Positions 29,185 to 37,705 of a stretch of 64,000 nt of DNA are shown piece after piece (position 1 is the first letter of the stretch; every line of letters begins with the position of its first letter). The notes beneath the pieces were generated by a model. It ran no database searches. It was not told the origin of the DNA and was given only the letters and a program-made list of their open reading frames with translations. Made by a program: the position numbers and the translations under genes. The stretch comes from an uncultured Eubacterium sp. (lineage in GTDB: Bacteria > Bacillota > Clostridia > Oscillospirales > Acutalibacteraceae): NCBI GenBank assembly GCA_905234995.1, contig CAJOJV010000002.1:49906-113905 (forward strand). The letters are read 5' to 3'.

Positions 29185-30486
29185 TTAAAACTTGTTGTGA
29201 CCGTGCTTGAAGCGCTTTGCGCCCCCCTCGCGGAAAGCGTCAATACCGCCTGCCTCATCATAAAGCTTTGCAGCCTCAATGCAGATATCAAGCGAAAGAT
29301 TAATGCATTCCTCGCTCATATTATCCGGAGTATCAAGGCGGGTGTGATAATAGGTTTTCGGGTCATGGTTTACGGCGCAGAAGCCCGAAGCAAGAAGCCC
29401 GTTTCTGCTGAAGCTTTCGGAATCAATAGCGCCCGGATAAAGCTCGGTTTCGGGCATTTCAATGCCGCATTTTACGCCTGCCTGATAAATAAGCTCAGAA
29501 ACGGCGTTTGAATTTTTCTGAGTGCCCGTGCAGCCGTTGGTATATATCTGCAGCTGCTCAATTTCACGCATAGTATCAAGCGCGATGAACACGGTTTCAA
29601 CGTCCGTTAAATCATCCTTATGCGCCTTTGCATAAGCAGCGGAGCCGCGGATACCCGCCTCCTCCGAGCCCGCAAGGAAGCAACAAACCTCCGTGTTTTC
29701 AAAGCGGAAATCATTATCTGCCATTTCCTTGAGAACGCCCATTGCAACGTAATCCGCAGTGAGATTATCGTTAGCGCCGTCAACAATTACTTTCCAATTG
29801 ATGAAGAAGAGAATTGCAATGAAGAACGGGATGAGAATAAGCTGAATAATGCCCATAATGAGCCAGAAAATATTTGTGTAAGTATTGCCCGCAAAAGCAG
29901 AAATAAGCCAGACGATATCAAATACGGTTACGAACAGCAAGCCGCCGATTGAGCCCGCCATAACGGGGGCAAGGCTCTTTAAGCCGCCGTGGAGAGAATA
30001 GGTCCATTCCCAAACGGCATCAGTGTGACCGCCGAAGATAATTCTTCTTTTAACCTCGCCGCTCGGCTTACGGAAAGCCATAACGTTGCGCGAGGTTTTC
30101 TTCGGAAACAGGAAATCAACATAGGGCTTATAAAGCAAAAACTGGAATAAAAGGCAGGAGGTTGCAAGCAGGGTTAATATAACTGCAATAACGGGCAGCG
30201 CATAACCCGATGAAACGTGCTTAAGACAAAGCCAATAAAGAATAACGGAGATAATTCCGATAATACCGGCGGGCGGAATCCAGCCGAAGAACGACGCGGG
30301 ATGCACGGGGAAATCCTCCATATCAACGCGGTCTGCCCACTGCTCAAGCTCGCCCTTAAGATATTTCTGAGCCTTTCTTTCACTGTGGCTGCCGGGTGAA
30401 CGGTCCTTAAAATTCTCACAAACATAGCGTATGCCGTTAAGCATATACTTATGAGTATCCGCAGAAGCGGTAAAGGTTGGTTTCAT
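29185..30486 (-). CDS. M28-family metallopeptidase with internal TM segments
   Basis: GGHTDAVWEWTYS, VDGANDNLTADYVAMGVL, LAGSEEAGIRGSAAYAKAH, FCAVNHDPKTYYHTRLDTPDNM. Confidence 0.88.
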   Translation of the reverse strand: MKPTFTASADTHKYMLNGIRYVCENFKDRSPGSHSERKAQKYLKGELEQWADRVDMEDFPVHPASFFGWIPPAGIIGIISVILYWLCLKHVSSGYALPVIAVILTLLATSCLLFQFLLYKPYVDFLFPKKTSRNVMAFRKPSGEVKRRIIFGGHTDAVWEWTYSLHGGLKSLAPVMAGSIGGLLFVTVFDIVWLISAFAGNTYTNIFWLIMGIIQLILIPFFIAILFFINWKVIVDGANDNLTADYVAMGVLKEMADNDFRFENTEVCCFLAGSEEAGIRGSAAYAKAHKDDLTDVETVFIALDTMREIEQLQIYTNGCTGTQKNSNAVSELIYQAGVKCGIEMPETELYPGAIDSESFSRNGLLASGFCAVNHDPKTYYHTRLDTPDNMSEECINLSLDICIEAAKLYDEAGGIDAFREGGAKRFKHGHNKF

Positions 30487-30632
30487 AAAAACTCTCCTTT
30501 CAAAAGATAAATTTAACAGATATATTATAATGCAAACGGGGCTTCATTTCAATGTATTCTTTTTACATATTTAGAGAAAACATTTTGTGCAGTTAGTAAA
30601 CATAAAAAGCAGAAGAACGGCTCTCCTGCTTA

Positions 30633-31409
30633 TTAAGGTTTTATTAAATTTACGCTTTCAATCGGCGTTATGCCAAGCTTTGAAAGATACGCGCGCATAT
30701 CCGCAAAAACCTCGCGCATTGTGAAAAGCTCGGGCCAATGAGCGTCAAGCCCGATAACAACGTCATTTCCGACCTCGGCAGCAAGCTCCCAGAACGCACC
30801 GTTAGGATAATTGCGGTTATCAATGAAGCCGTACATATTAAACTCAAGCGGAATGCCAAGCTCCCTTGCACGCCTGCAAAGCCCGTACATCTGCTGCTTA
30901 TAATAATCTTCATCGCCAATAAAATTGATTAAATCAGGATGGGCAAAATATGTGAATTTGCCCGTTTCAAGCCCCTCAATCGCCTGCTTGATGTACTGAT
31001 TAAATATGGCTGCATCGCTTGTTTTTGAGCCGCAGTAAAAGGCGGCGGGTTCAAATTCGTTAAGCGTAAAATGCTGCCCTAAAATCAGATAATCAATGCC
31101 GAAGCTTTTAAGATATTCAAGCTCGTTTTCAAATAAAGCGGGATAGTATTCAAGCTCAAAGCCGAGATTGATTTTAATTTCACCCGCATATTGTTCCCGC
31201 AGGGCCTTTACGGAATTAACGTAATCCTGCGCAAGCTCAGGCTTCATTCTGAAGCTTGAATAATAATTCAGCTCAGAAGGAAACAGCATCGGGGCATGAT
31301 CCGAAAAGCCGATTTCATCAAATCCGCCCTCTATTGCCGCTTTAACAAATTCCTCGTCCGCACCGTTTGCGTGGCCGCAGCGTGCGGTATGTGTGTGATA
31401 ATTTTTCAT
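30633..31409 (-). CDS. Histidinol-phosphatase HisJ-like (PHP domain)
   Basis: NYHTHTARCGHANGADEEFVKAAIEGGFDEIGFSDHAPM, YLILGQHF, TYFAHPDLINF, VIGLDAHWPE. Confidence 0.92.
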   Translation of the reverse strand: MKNYHTHTARCGHANGADEEFVKAAIEGGFDEIGFSDHAPMLFPSELNYYSSFRMKPELAQDYVNSVKALREQYAGEIKINLGFELEYYPALFENELEYLKSFGIDYLILGQHFTLNEFEPAAFYCGSKTSDAAIFNQYIKQAIEGLETGKFTYFAHPDLINFIGDEDYYKQQMYGLCRRARELGIPLEFNMYGFIDNRNYPNGAFWELAAEVGNDVVIGLDAHWPELFTMREVFADMRAYLSKLGITPIESVNLIKP

Positions 31410-31458
31410 AGCAAAACTATTTTATCATATTTTTTATTTTTTTCAACATACTTTTTAC

Positions 31459-31487
31459 TTGACATTGCGCAAACAATCCCGTATAAT
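31459..31487 (+). promoter_or_regulatory. Promoter for tRNA-Asp/tRNA-Thr
   Basis: TTGACA-17 bp-TATAAT. Confidence 0.8.
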
Positions 31488-31513
31488 ACCATTTGCACAC
31501 AGTTGCAAACCGT

Positions 31514-31590
31514 GGCCCGGTAGTTCAGCTGGTTAGAACGCCTGCCTGTCACGCAGGAGGTCGACGGTTCAAGTCCGTTCCGGGTCGCCA
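31514..31590 (+). tRNA. tRNA-Asp(GUC), CCA encoded
   Basis: GGCCCGGTAGTTCAGCTGGTTAGAAC..cctgcctGTCacgcagg..GGTTCAAGTCC..CCGGGTCGCCA. Confidence 0.97.
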
Positions 31591-31596
31591 CTATAT

Positions 31597-31672
<76 letters not shown>

Positions 31673-31675
31673 AAC

Positions 31676-31712
31676 AAATGCATAAGGCTTTTGCCTTATG
31701 CATTTATTTTTT
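31676..31712 (+). terminator. Terminator after the tRNA pair
   Basis: AAATGCATAAGGC tttt GCCTTATGCATTT then ATTTTTTT. Confidence 0.88.
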
Positions 31713-31716
31713 TATT

Positions 31717-31811
31717 GCGGACTTGAAACGACCTCCAAGAGCGGCGCGTTTAGTGCCGCGATTGGGAGAAAGGTCCGGTGGACCTTTCGATAGCCGGAGA
31801 GGAAAGTCCGC
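31717..31811 (+). repeat. Structured dispersed repeat (family C, copy 2)
   Basis: Outer stem GCGGACTT/AAGTCCGC; P2 CCAAgaGCGGC..GCCGCgaTTGG; P3 AAAGGTCC ggt GGACCTTT; then CGATA. Confidence 0.75.
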
Positions 31812-31849
31812 CGTTTGAGTCCTAACTTCAAGCAGAAAGTCCGCTATAC

Positions 31850-31876
31850 GGGAGGGCGCAGAGACCCTCCCCTACA
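31850..31876. repeat. Short hairpin repeat GGGAGGG..CCCTCCCCTACA (family D)
   Basis: GGGAGGG cgcagaga CCCTCCC CTACA. Confidence 0.6.
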
Positions 31877-31902
31877 GAAAGCATATTAATAAGATGCCTG
31901 AA

Positions 31903-32793
31903 TTAATCCACCCCGTTATACGAAACGAAGCCGCATTTCTGAGCGGTTGATCCGTTTACAGAATAGAGCACGAGATACATTCCGTCTATCCTGCCGAGGC
32001 AATAGCACTGCTCGTATTTATCAAGACTTCCGACCTTTTTCGTTTTATTCGTATCGCAATAAACGGGCTCCCTCGTTGAGCCGTTTTTATACTGCCTGCT
32101 TTCGGGAGGTGCCTTTTTTACGCCGCCACTGTACTTAACAAAGCCTGCCTTATACGCGTCTGTTCCGTCAAGCGAATAGACCACAAGATAGCTATTGCCC
32201 GCCCTGCTGTAGCAGCGGGCTTTTTCATATTTTGCAAGCACGCCAAGCTTCTTTTTAAGCAGACTCGTTTCAAACACCTTTTCCTTCGTGCTGCCGTTTT
32301 TCCATTCGACGGGAGTAGGATATTCATTATACTTAGGCGTTAAGCCGAGCGCCGCCTGATTCTTCGGGCGAAGCACGCCGAGCACATATTTATAGCTGTG
32401 ATAAACAAACTGGCAAACTGCGCCAGACGGATAATTCTGGTCAAACGATTCAAACTCCGAGGAATCATATTTACCCGTTGCAATGGCGATATGCCCCGCG
32501 CCCGACTTGTTTGATTTTGACGACCACACAACGATATCTCCTGCCTGAAGCTTCATTCCCTTTTTATAGGCAATACGGAAAAAATTATTGTAAAGCACAG
32601 ACTTCTTATAAAAATCATCATAATAAGAATGCGCATTTCCGTAGCCGTTCATAGAGGAAACCGGAACGCCGAAAACGCGGTTGCAATACGCCTTAATTAA
32701 ATCCACGCATTGATATTTATTCGTTGCGCTGCCCTGCCCGTCAACATCAATATGCTTGCCGTTAAGCGAATTAAAAAACTGTTTTAAAGTCAT
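31903..32793 (-). CDS. CHAP-domain amidase/endopeptidase with two C-terminal wall-binding-like repeats (endolysin-like)
   Basis: YQCVDLIKAYC, GDIVVWSSKSNKSGAGHIAIATG; tandem repeats WKNGSTKEKVF... / YKNGSTREPVY...; no signal peptide. Confidence 0.82.
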   Translation of the reverse strand: MTLKQFFNSLNGKHIDVDGQGSATNKYQCVDLIKAYCNRVFGVPVSSMNGYGNAHSYYDDFYKKSVLYNNFFRIAYKKGMKLQAGDIVVWSSKSNKSGAGHIAIATGKYDSSEFESFDQNYPSGAVCQFVYHSYKYVLGVLRPKNQAALGLTPKYNEYPTPVEWKNGSTKEKVFETSLLKKKLGVLAKYEKARCYSRAGNSYLVVYSLDGTDAYKAGFVKYSGGVKKAPPESRQYKNGSTREPVYCDTNKTKKVGSLDKYEQCYCLGRIDGMYLVLYSVNGSTAQKCGFVSYNGVD

Positions 32794-32898
32794 ATTTCAC
32801 CACCTGTACGGAATCATCAGAAATTATAATTATGCCTGTTATTCTATGTCAGAAACGCATATTTTGTTAAACCGTATATGGAATATTTGCACATTATA

Positions 32899-32937
32899 TT
32901 TGCATATTTATACAATGTTTTTGTATATTTATAAATA
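32899..32937. promoter_or_regulatory. Putative pair of ARG boxes (ArgR/AhrC operator) upstream of argC
   Basis: TTTGCATATTTATACAAT (32899-32916) and TTTGTATATTTATAAATA (32920-32937), each one mismatch from TNTGNATWWWWATNCANA, separated by 3 bp. Confidence 0.7.
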
Positions 32938-32952
32938 TTTATACATTTTCTA

Positions 32953-32980
32953 TTGACATTAAAAAACAAGGGTGTATAAT
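32953..32980 (+). promoter_or_regulatory. Promoter of the arg operon
   Basis: TTGACA-16 bp-TATAAT. Confidence 0.7.
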
Positions 32981-33034
32981 AAGTTAGAATTTTATTACAT
33001 TAAATTATTCTATGCTTTTGGAGAATGTATAAAA

Positions 33035-33982
33035 ATGATTAAGGTTTTCATTGACGGCCAGGCAGGAACGACGGGGCTTCGCATTAAGGACAGGCTTTCC
33101 CTGCGCGACGATATTGAGCTGATGGAAATAGCGCAGGACAAGCGCAAGGACGCCGCTGAGATTAAAAAATTCATTAACGAGAGCGACGTTACCTTCCTCT
33201 GCCTGCCCGACGACGCGGCAAGAGAGGCAGTAAATCTGCTTGATAGGGACAACAAACGCACAAAAATCATTGACGCTTCAACCGCTCACAGAACGCTGCC
33301 CGAATGGGCTTACGGCTTTCCCGAGCTTTCTGCAGAGCACAGAGAAAGGATTGAAAGCAATCAGCTGATTGCAAACCCCGGCTGCTATGCAAGCGGCTTC
33401 ATTTCAATAGTTTATCCGCTGATTGCAAACGGAATTATTGACAAGGACTATCCCCTTTCCTGCTTTGCTGTTTCGGGCTACAGCGGCGGCGGCAACAAGG
33501 CGATTGCACAGTATGAGGATGCAGAGCGTGACACGGAGCTTGACTCTCCCCGTCAGTATGCATTAACTCAGCAGCACAAGCACCTCAAGGAGATGGTTGC
33601 GATTACGGGCATTGAGAGAACACCGATTTTTTCCCCGATGATTTGCGATTATAAATGCGGAATGGTTGTGAGCATTCCCCTTTTTGCGGATAAGCTGAGC
33701 AAAAAATGCGGCATTGAGGATTTGAGAGAAATCTTTAAAGCGCATTACGAAGGCAAGCCGATGATTAAAATCCGTGAGGCTGATTTTGAGCAGAATATGC
33801 TTGGCGCAAATAATTTTGACGGCAGGGACGATTTGGAAATCCGGATAAACGGAAATGATGAAAGAATTGTGATTACCTCAAGATTTGACAATTTGGGCAA
33901 GGGCGCAAGCGGCGCGGCAATTCAGTGCTTTAACCTTGCCTGCGGAGTTGAGGAAACGAAATCACTTGTTTTGGGAGACTGA
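33035..33982 (+). CDS. argC: N-acetyl-gamma-glutamyl-phosphate reductase
   Basis: MIKVFIDGQAGTTGLRIKDRL (short ArgC type), NPGCYASGFISIVYPL. Confidence 0.95.
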   Translation: MIKVFIDGQAGTTGLRIKDRLSLRDDIELMEIAQDKRKDAAEIKKFINESDVTFLCLPDDAAREAVNLLDRDNKRTKIIDASTAHRTLPEWAYGFPELSAEHRERIESNQLIANPGCYASGFISIVYPLIANGIIDKDYPLSCFAVSGYSGGGNKAIAQYEDAERDTELDSPRQYALTQQHKHLKEMVAITGIERTPIFSPMICDYKCGMVVSIPLFADKLSKKCGIEDLREIFKAHYEGKPMIKIREADFEQNMLGANNFDGRDDLEIRINGNDERIVITSRFDNLGKGASGAAIQCFNLACGVEETKSLVLGD

Positions 33983-33985
33983 TTT

Positions 33986-35221
33986 ATGAGCTATATTTAC
34001 GGCGGAGTATGTGCCGCAAAGGGCTTTAAGGCTGCAGGAATTTACTGCGGCATTAAAAAGAGTGCAGATGAAAGCGCTGCCCACAAAAACGATTTGGGAT
34101 TAATCCTTTCGGACGCCCCCTGCTCCACCGCCTGTGTTTACACCACAAACAAGGTTAAGGGCGCGCCGATATTGGTTACAAAGAAAAACCTTGAAAAAAG
34201 CGGCGGTATTTCAAAGGCGGTTATCGTTAATTCAAAGAATGCAAACACCTGCAATGCGGACGGCGAGGCTAAGGCAGAAAGAATGTGTGAGCTTGCAGCA
34301 GGTGCGCTCGGCATTGAGCCGCAGGAGGTTGTTGTTGCATCAACGGGCGTTATCGGCCAGGTTTTACCGATTGAGCCGATTGAGAATAAGATTGACGAGC
34401 TTGCCGCAAAGCTTTCCTACACGGGCAACGAGGAAGCGGCAACCGCAATTATGACCACCGATACCATTAAAAAGGAATACGCCTGCGAATTTGAAATCGG
34501 CGGGATTAAATGCACAATCGGCGGAATGGCAAAGGGCAGCGGAATGATTCACCCGAATATGGCAACCACGCTGAACTTCATTACGACGGACGCGGCAATT
34601 GCTCAGCCGATGCTGCAGAAAGCGCTTGATGAAATCGTTAAGGTTACATATAATTGCCTTTCAATTGACGGCGACACATCAACAAACGATATGGTTTGCG
34701 TGATGGCAAACGGCGAAGCAAATAATTCCGAAATCACCGCTGACGGCGCTGATTTTGAAAGCTTCAAGGCTGCGCTTTACGAGGTTATGATGAACCTGAC
34801 CCGTATGCTTGCAAAGGACGGCGAGGGCGCTTCAAAGCTGCTTGAATGCGAATGCAGCGGCTGCGAAACCAAGGATAAGGCAATCGTTATTGCTAAGAGC
34901 GTTATCGGCTCAACCCTTTTCAAATGCGCGATTTTCGGCGAGGATGCAAACTGGGGACGCGTGCTCTGCGCAATCGGTTATGCAGACGCTGAATTTGACA
35001 TCAACAAGGTTGACGTTGATTTGGCTTCCGAATTCGGCAGAATTGCCGTTTGCAGAAACGGCGCGGGAGTTGACTTTTCCGAGGAAGAGGCAGCAAAGAT
35101 ACTGAGCAGCGACGAGATTATGGTTTACGTTAACCTCAATGAGGGCGATGCATCTGCGATGGCTTGGGGTTGCGATTTAACATATGATTACGTAAAGATA
35201 AACGGGGATTACAGGACTTAA
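33986..35221 (+). CDS. argJ: Bifunctional glutamate N-acetyltransferase/amino-acid acetyltransferase
   Basis: GMAKGSGMIHPNMATTLNFITTDA autoprocessing region, NCLSIDGDTSTNDMV, C-terminal DYVKINGDYRT. Confidence 0.96.
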   Translation: MSYIYGGVCAAKGFKAAGIYCGIKKSADESAAHKNDLGLILSDAPCSTACVYTTNKVKGAPILVTKKNLEKSGGISKAVIVNSKNANTCNADGEAKAERMCELAAGALGIEPQEVVVASTGVIGQVLPIEPIENKIDELAAKLSYTGNEEAATAIMTTDTIKKEYACEFEIGGIKCTIGGMAKGSGMIHPNMATTLNFITTDAAIAQPMLQKALDEIVKVTYNCLSIDGDTSTNDMVCVMANGEANNSEITADGADFESFKAALYEVMMNLTRMLAKDGEGASKLLECECSGCETKDKAIVIAKSVIGSTLFKCAIFGEDANWGRVLCAIGYADAEFDINKVDVDLASEFGRIAVCRNGAGVDFSEEEAAKILSSDEIMVYVNLNEGDASAMAWGCDLTYDYVKINGDYRT

Positions 35222-35577
35222 GTAGACTTTTAGAAAGCAACAGCTTTCGCGTTAAATCGTAAACGAGTTTCCAAATTTTAAAGCCGCAGGTTGAAAAAAT
35301 TTGGGAGAACAGTCCGGTGGACTGTTCGATAATGAGTGACGAACCGTGGAATACTGCTTTGCCAAAGTTTAAAAAGACTACGGAGATTACAGAACTTAAT
35401 TAACCCAAAAATAAGACTAATTTTTAGCGTTAAATCGCAAACGAGTTTTCAAATTTTAAAGTTGCAGGCTGAAAAAATTTGGGAGAATAGTCCGGTGGAC
35501 TGTTCGATAATGAGTGACGAACCGTGGAATACTGCTTTGCCAAAGTTTAAAAAGACTACGGAGATTACAGAACTTAA
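35222..35577 (+). repeat. Two tandem 178-bp units containing family C repeats (copies 3 and 4)
   Basis: Highly similar 151-bp cores at 35249-35399 and 35427-35577, six transition differences all in the first half. Both units end GGAGATTACAGAACTTAA, like the argJ 3' end GGGGATTACAGGACTTAA. Confidence 0.88.
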
Positions 35578-35589
35578 AACACCTCATCA

Positions 35590-35626
35590 GTCGCATAAAT
35601 GCGACAGCTTCCCCTCAAGGGGAAGC
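35590..35626. repeat. Twin-hairpin intergenic repeat (family B, copy 3)
   Basis: GTCGCA taaa TGCGAC a GCTTCCCC tcaa GGGGAAGC. Confidence 0.75.
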
Positions 35627-35660
35627 CAAAACGGAATAATTTGTATTGGATGTGAAGAAA

Positions 35661-36530
35661 ATGGATATTACAAATGCAATGAAGGCTGACGTGCTGGCAA
35701 AGGCGTTGCCTTATATTCAGCTTTACAGGGGCAAAACCATCGTTGTTAAATACGGCGGCAATGCAATGATTAACGAGGAGCTCAAGGCAGCCGTTATGAA
35801 GGATTTGGTGCTGCTTTCAACAGTCGGCATCAAGGTTGTGCTCGTGCACGGCGGTGGACCGGAAATCAACAAAGCGCTTAACGCTATGCAGGTTGAAAGC
35901 GAATTCGTTGACGGGCTTCGCGTTACAACAAAGGAAACCGCAAACGTTGTGCAGATGGTGCTCGCAGGCAAGGTTAACAAGGATTTGGTTTGCCAAATCG
36001 GCAACCTCGGCGGGCACGCAATCGGGCTTTCCGGTATGGACGGAAATATGATTAAATGCAAGCCGCTTGATGAGAAGCACGGCTATGTTGGCGACATTAT
36101 CGAGATGAATATGGAAATCGTTGAGGAAACCCTTGCAAACGGATATATTCCCGTAATCTCAACAATCGGCTTTGATGAGGAGAGCAACTGCTATAACATT
36201 AATGCTGACACGGTTGCCGCGGCGGTTGCTGGTGCGCTTAAAGCAGAGGCGCTTATTTCAATGACCGACGTCGTTGGTCTGCTTCGCGATAAGGACGACC
36301 CCGAAACCCTCATTCACCGCGTTTATATTTCCGACGTGCCTGCGCTTATCAGCGAGGGCGTTATCAGCGGAGGAATGATTCCGAAAATGGATTCAATGAC
36401 TCAGGCGCTGCGAGAGGGCTGCAAAAAGGCGTTTATTATTGACGGCAGAGTGCCCCACTCCATTCTTATGGAGCTTCTTACAGACGAAGGTATGGGCACG
36501 ATGTTCAGGATTTCAAGCACATTAAACTGA
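35661..36530 (+). CDS. argB: Acetylglutamate kinase
   Basis: TIVVKYGGNAMI, VLVHGGGPEIN, AIGLSGMDGNMI, GVISGGMIPKM. Confidence 0.96.
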   Translation: MDITNAMKADVLAKALPYIQLYRGKTIVVKYGGNAMINEELKAAVMKDLVLLSTVGIKVVLVHGGGPEINKALNAMQVESEFVDGLRVTTKETANVVQMVLAGKVNKDLVCQIGNLGGHAIGLSGMDGNMIKCKPLDEKHGYVGDIIEMNMEIVEETLANGYIPVISTIGFDEESNCYNINADTVAAAVAGALKAEALISMTDVVGLLRDKDDPETLIHRVYISDVPALISEGVISGGMIPKMDSMTQALREGCKKAFIIDGRVPHSILMELLTDEGMGTMFRISSTLN

Positions 36531-36544
36531 CAGTGGGATACGAT

Positions 36545-37705
36545 ATGAATACTAAAGAAAAAGATAAAAAATACGTTGCAAACACATACGGACGCTTTGA
36601 CGTTGCGCTTGCAAGCGGTAAGGGCTCAACGCTGATTGACGAGGACGGCAAGGAATATATTGATTTCGGCTCAGGCATCGGAGTTACTGCATTCGGCATA
36701 TGCGACGAGGAATGGAAGGCTGCTGTGAGCGCTCAGCTTAATAAGCTGCAGCACACCTCTAACCTTTATTACACTGCTCCCTGTGCAGAGCTTGCAAGAC
36801 TGCTTTGCGAGAAAACGGGAATGGCAAAGGTTTTCTTCGGAAACAGCGGCGCTGAGGCAAACGAGGGCGCAATTAAATTTGCAAGAAAATACAGCAGCGA
36901 TAAATACGGCGAGGGCAGAAGCACGATAATCACGCTTGTAAACTCCTTTCACGGCAGAACGATTGCAACCCTCTCCGCAACCGGGCAGGACGTTTTTCAC
37001 AAGGATTTCGGTCCGTTCGTTGAGGGCTTTAAATACTGCGAGGCTAACAACTGCGAGCAGCTTACCGAGATGGCAACCGATGACGTTTGCGCGATTATGT
37101 TTGAATGCGTGCAGGGCGAGGGCGGCGTGCTTAATCTGGCACCTGAGTTTATTGGCACTATTGAGAAAATTGCAAATGAAAAGGACATACTTATGATTTG
37201 CGATGAGGTGCAGACGGGCAACGGCAGAACAGGCAAATATTTTGCTTATATGAATTTCGGCATCAAGCCCGATATCGTTACAACGGCAAAGGGGCTCGGC
37301 GGCGGACTGCCTATCGGCGCAGTGCTGTTTAACGAGAAGTTTGAGGACATTGTTACACCGAGCTCACACGGCAGCACCTTCGGCGGAAATCCGATTGCAG
37401 CGGCAGGCGCAATCAGCATTGTTAACCGCATTGACGACAAGCTGCTTGACGAGGTATGCAAAAAGAGCCAACACATTAAAGATTATTTATCATCCGTTAA
37501 GGGAGTTAAAAGCATAAGCGGTATGGGGCTTATGCTCGGCATTGAAACAGAAAAGCCCGCGGGCGACATTGCAAAGGAATGCCTTGAAAACGGTTTGCTT
37601 GTTCTTACGGCAAAGACTAAGGTAAGGCTGCTGCCCGCTTTAAACATAAGCTGTGAAGAGCTTGATAAGGGACTTGAAATTCTTAAGGAGGCAATTGAAA
37701 AATGA
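36545..37705 (+). CDS. argD: Acetylornithine aminotransferase
   Basis: Class III PLP aminotransferase: FGNSGAEANEGAIKFAR, ICDEVQTGNGRTGKYFAY, TTAKGLGGGLPIGA. Confidence 0.95.
   Translation: MNTKEKDKKYVANTYGRFDVALASGKGSTLIDEDGKEYIDFGSGIGVTAFGICDEEWKAAVSAQLNKLQHTSNLYYTAPCAELARLLCEKTGMAKVFFGNSGAEANEGAIKFARKYSSDKYGEGRSTIITLVNSFHGRTIATLSATGQDVFHKDFGPFVEGFKYCEANNCEQLTEMATDDVCAIMFECVQGEGGVLNLAPEFIGTIEKIANEKDILMICDEVQTGNGRTGKYFAYMNFGIKPDIVTTAKGLGGGLPIGAVLFNEKFEDIVTPSSHGSTFGGNPIAAAGAISIVNRIDDKLLDEVCKKSQHIKDYLSSVKGVKSISGMGLMLGIETEKPAGDIAKECLENGLLVLTAKTKVRLLPALNISCEELDKGLEILKEAIEK

Noticed and set aside
31903-32793. Intact prophage around the CHAP lysin-like gene
   Set aside because: No integrase, capsid, portal or terminase genes nearby; only a single lysin-like gene.
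35336-35689. 117-aa ORF between argJ and argB
   Set aside because: Runs through the tandem family C repeats and the twin hairpin; its internal repetition reflects DNA duplication, and argB has its own start at 35661.
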